From assembly GCA_008508345.1 (NCBI GenBank), contig QNGE01001318.1, positions 12,052 to 76,051 of the forward strand: 64,000 bases of DNA, in the 5' to 3' direction. Position 1 is the stretch's first letter. The number at the start of each line of letters is the position of its first letter. Positions 61,576-64,000 of this stretch are shown piece by piece. A program made the translations under genes and the position numbers. Origin of the DNA: Paragonimus westermani (taxonomy: Eukaryota > Platyhelminthes > Trematoda > Plagiorchiida > Troglotrematidae). Below the pieces are notes generated by a model. It searched no databases, was not told the DNA's origin, and saw only the letters and a program-made list of their open reading frames with translations.

Positions 61576-63883
61576 GTCCCCAGTTTTGAACTTTGCAGAC
61601 TGGGCTGTTACACAAAGAGTAAACGCTAGCGTACGAGATTTGACGCAACAGTGCCCAGTTTGTCCACAAAAGTATCGTAAGCGCCCGAAATGTTCCTCAT
61701 ATTTAGTGGTATAACAAGAATAGTTGAGTATGGCCAACTGCAGAGATGGCAATCTCTGTTGTTTTACGAGAAGGTCTGCAAAAGCAACAGGCAAGCGCCA
61801 GTGCTAATATGGGGGGCCAGAATATACACAAACCGTAACTTGAACTACATGTCAATTGACAGCCGGTTCACTCGCCTCACGTAAAACGTCACACGTCTAA
61901 CTTTAGTGTTTTGTGGAGTGAACAGGTTCAGATCGGTTCAACTCAAAACTGATAAAGATATTTAAGTAATTAACGTGATCACAATTAAGTAACTGGACTC
62001 CTTTTATGTCAGAAAGCCTTTTAGCCAAGCTTTTCGGTCATTAGATCCCGTCAAGAGTGCTGTGGGTGAAGATGTTCATCTGCACTCCTACATCATGACA
62101 ATAGGACTTAATTGAATATTGCATACCGAGGTATTCAACCACTACTGCTTATAAACAGGTTGTCATATTGTTTAATAAGGTGAAACCGCAATTGCTTTGT
62201 TGGCTTCACTCGATAATCCAACGATATACACCTTGCAACTAGCCTGAATTTCTGGAAATCCCTGGGACTCTTCAAATAACAAACTAATTGTTGATATGTA
62301 GTCGAGGGGTGGTACTGACTGGCTCAAATTGCTGCCGTTAATAACTGGTGACCGATTCGTCTGTCTGAGCAATAATATAACCCTACAAACACTATAGCTG
62401 GTGACAGATTTTCGGCCCAAACAAAGATTTACCTCAACCTACTATGCTTTAACAAAAATGGGGCTCGAATATATATCGCTTCATTTTTAAATTACCTCGC
62501 TGAAAACCGTCTAGCTAAAACGCAAAACTCCGACTACAATATTCATTTTATAGCTAACAAAGCCCTTTCTACCCAGGAGAGATTTCATGATTAAGTCACA
62601 CATTATACTATTCCAAATCTCGACCATGTTAGCCTACTGAGACACGCTGTCCAAACCGGCATATCGTCGGTCTTCTGTAGTTATTTTCTACCTAATCACA
62701 TGCGTTACTGACTAGCATACCAAAGTAGAGTGTAAATAAAGGTTTATTTTTCATTCTTCCAAACACTCAAATGGCAGTTTATGGGCACTTATACGTTGAC
62801 AAAATTTGAACCAGACGAATAAGTCATGAGCAATAAGTGGTGCTCACACCTGTTCACTACCGGCCCATTAGCCCCAGTTTGTTTCGTTGGGCTGTCGCCT
62901 TTGACACTACACAGTGATAGATAAACAATTACTGATTCCACTGTACATTCGCAACGTGCACTTTTGAAATGCAAGCTTTTTGATAGGTCATGGTAGACAC
63001 GTTTTAACCGTCTGTTGGCATAGCATATCTTTAAACAAAATTTTATTGAGTGCGGTTCTCTGTTTTCCTGTTCAGTTAGCATAACAATTTTTAATATGAA
63101 ACCATAAAACTCATCACCCTCCTGATCTCGCAAAACCTGTAACAAGTTCGCGGTCGTGTAAATATGGAATTAAACTTAAAGTCATAACATGTGTTTGCTG
63201 CTGTTCGTGCACCAAGGCAAATACAACATATTTTTCTCATGACTTGTACACAACTGTCATGTAGTGCGGCAGCCAACTGCGCACATAAAAGGTAAAATAA
63301 AACATCATCGAAATATCGACGTTAAGAAAATCTGTGCATAGGTGAAAAAACCACTTAGAACCTTATATATCAGTTTTTTTTGGTCTATACATGTATACAC
63401 AGGTGACTGATGAAGTGCATGATGTATGGATACATTCATTCATATTTTTGCACTATCTCTACTGTTTCAATCCAAGAAATTTTCTTTTCTGAAGAAATAG
63501 GCAAAAAATGACGGTTTATGCAGTTCATTCTGTTATCCAAAGATGACTGTACCCAAGGCAACTAAGAAACGTGGTGTTATATCTTACAATTAGACACCCT
63601 CACCGCAAATGAAATTTCCTACTAAGATTGGGTTGAATACGGCTGGTCTGTAGGAGTCTACTCAAAAACACCCAATGTAACTCGATAAAGTGACTCTAAC
63701 CATGCCACACTTAGTGCATTTCCAAGTGCAAGATTTGAGAACGTGTGGAGACAGGCAGTCAGGTGAGTGTATAGGTCAATAATATCTTGGTGCATCCCAC
63801 GTTATGTGTTGGAGCAACAAGGATCAAGAAGACGAAACTTGTTTGCCAAAAACAGGAGAGGCAGTTGGAACAATGACCCCTTT

Positions 63884-63907
63884 GGTGGGGGGCGGGTGGG
63901 GGGGGGG
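63884..63907 (+). other. G-rich run, possible G-quadruplex
   Basis: Runs of six, three and ten G separated by single bases (C, T) lie between 63884 and 63907, preceded by GGT. The long run can supply two tracts, so a four-tract quadruplex is possible. Homopolymer length is prone to sequencing error. Confidence 0.5.
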
Positions 63908-64000
63908 CAAAACAGAAGCCGAATAGTCTCAAAGGTTGAGCGTTCCAATTGCGCTACGTGCGAAAAGAACAGAAGAAATGGTGGGCCTTTGATAGTTCAC

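Larger units (their letters stand above)
59918..64000 (+). other. Intron 11 (start), no further exon seen
   Basis: Contains the SINE at 61385-61575 and a G-rich run near 63884-63907. A minus-strand frame at 60258-60740 (160 codons) has no recognised domain and a basic, repeat-free composition. I see no further LDLa or Ig exon up to the right edge. Confidence 0.5.

Overview
This is eukaryotic genomic DNA with few, small exons, long introns and many retroelement relics. It probably comes from a flatworm, most likely a digenean trematode. The evidence is the short phase-matched exons separated by introns of up to about 23 kb, Penelope-like element (PLE) fragments with GIY-YIG nuclease domains, and a tRNA-headed SINE that carries a hammerhead ribozyme, an arrangement known from schistosomes (Sm-alpha type). 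The species cannot be fixed from sequence alone. There are no bacterial-type operons, rRNA genes or CRISPR arrays.

One host gene is visible, on the + strand. I reconstruct eleven exons between 1634 and 59917 (1634-1906, 2448-2729, 2878-2981, 3080-3107, 5193-5440, 13040-13352, 25198-25429, 31782-31948, 33388-33616, 36417-36580, 59804-59917). Their splice phases agree at every junction and they sum to 2154 coding bases (718 codons) with no internal stop. The encoded order is four Ig-like domains (the second without cysteines, followed by a linker), then Ig plus LDL-receptor class A (LDLa), again Ig plus LDLa, and a third LDLa. This points to the N-terminal half of a perlecan/HSPG2-like basement-membrane proteoglycan (UNC-52/Trol type). 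Neither the start of the gene nor its 3' half is in the window.

Region by region: 1-5.4 kb holds five exons, including a 28-base microexon. 5.4-33 kb is mostly intron with four exons, SINE copies, a 27-bp perfect hairpin at 9.44 kb and a palindromic SINE insertion at 20.8 kb. 33.4-36.6 kb has the second Ig/LDLa exon pair, with a nested PLE cluster in the intron between its two halves. 36.6-59.8 kb is one intron of about 23 kb containing a 1.35-kb PLE with 459-bp inverted arms (42.07-43.41 kb) and a SINE with an apparently intact hammerhead ribozyme (54.54 kb). The last 4 kb hold one SINE with a tRNA-like head and a G-rich run.

The most unusual material is structural. Two different PLE families both show the layout 'inverted 3' arm, truncated RT/GIY-YIG body, 3' arm'. 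One is interrupted by a piece of the other family with an 11-bp target duplication. Separately, a head-to-head SINE palindrome is flanked by a 9-bp duplication.
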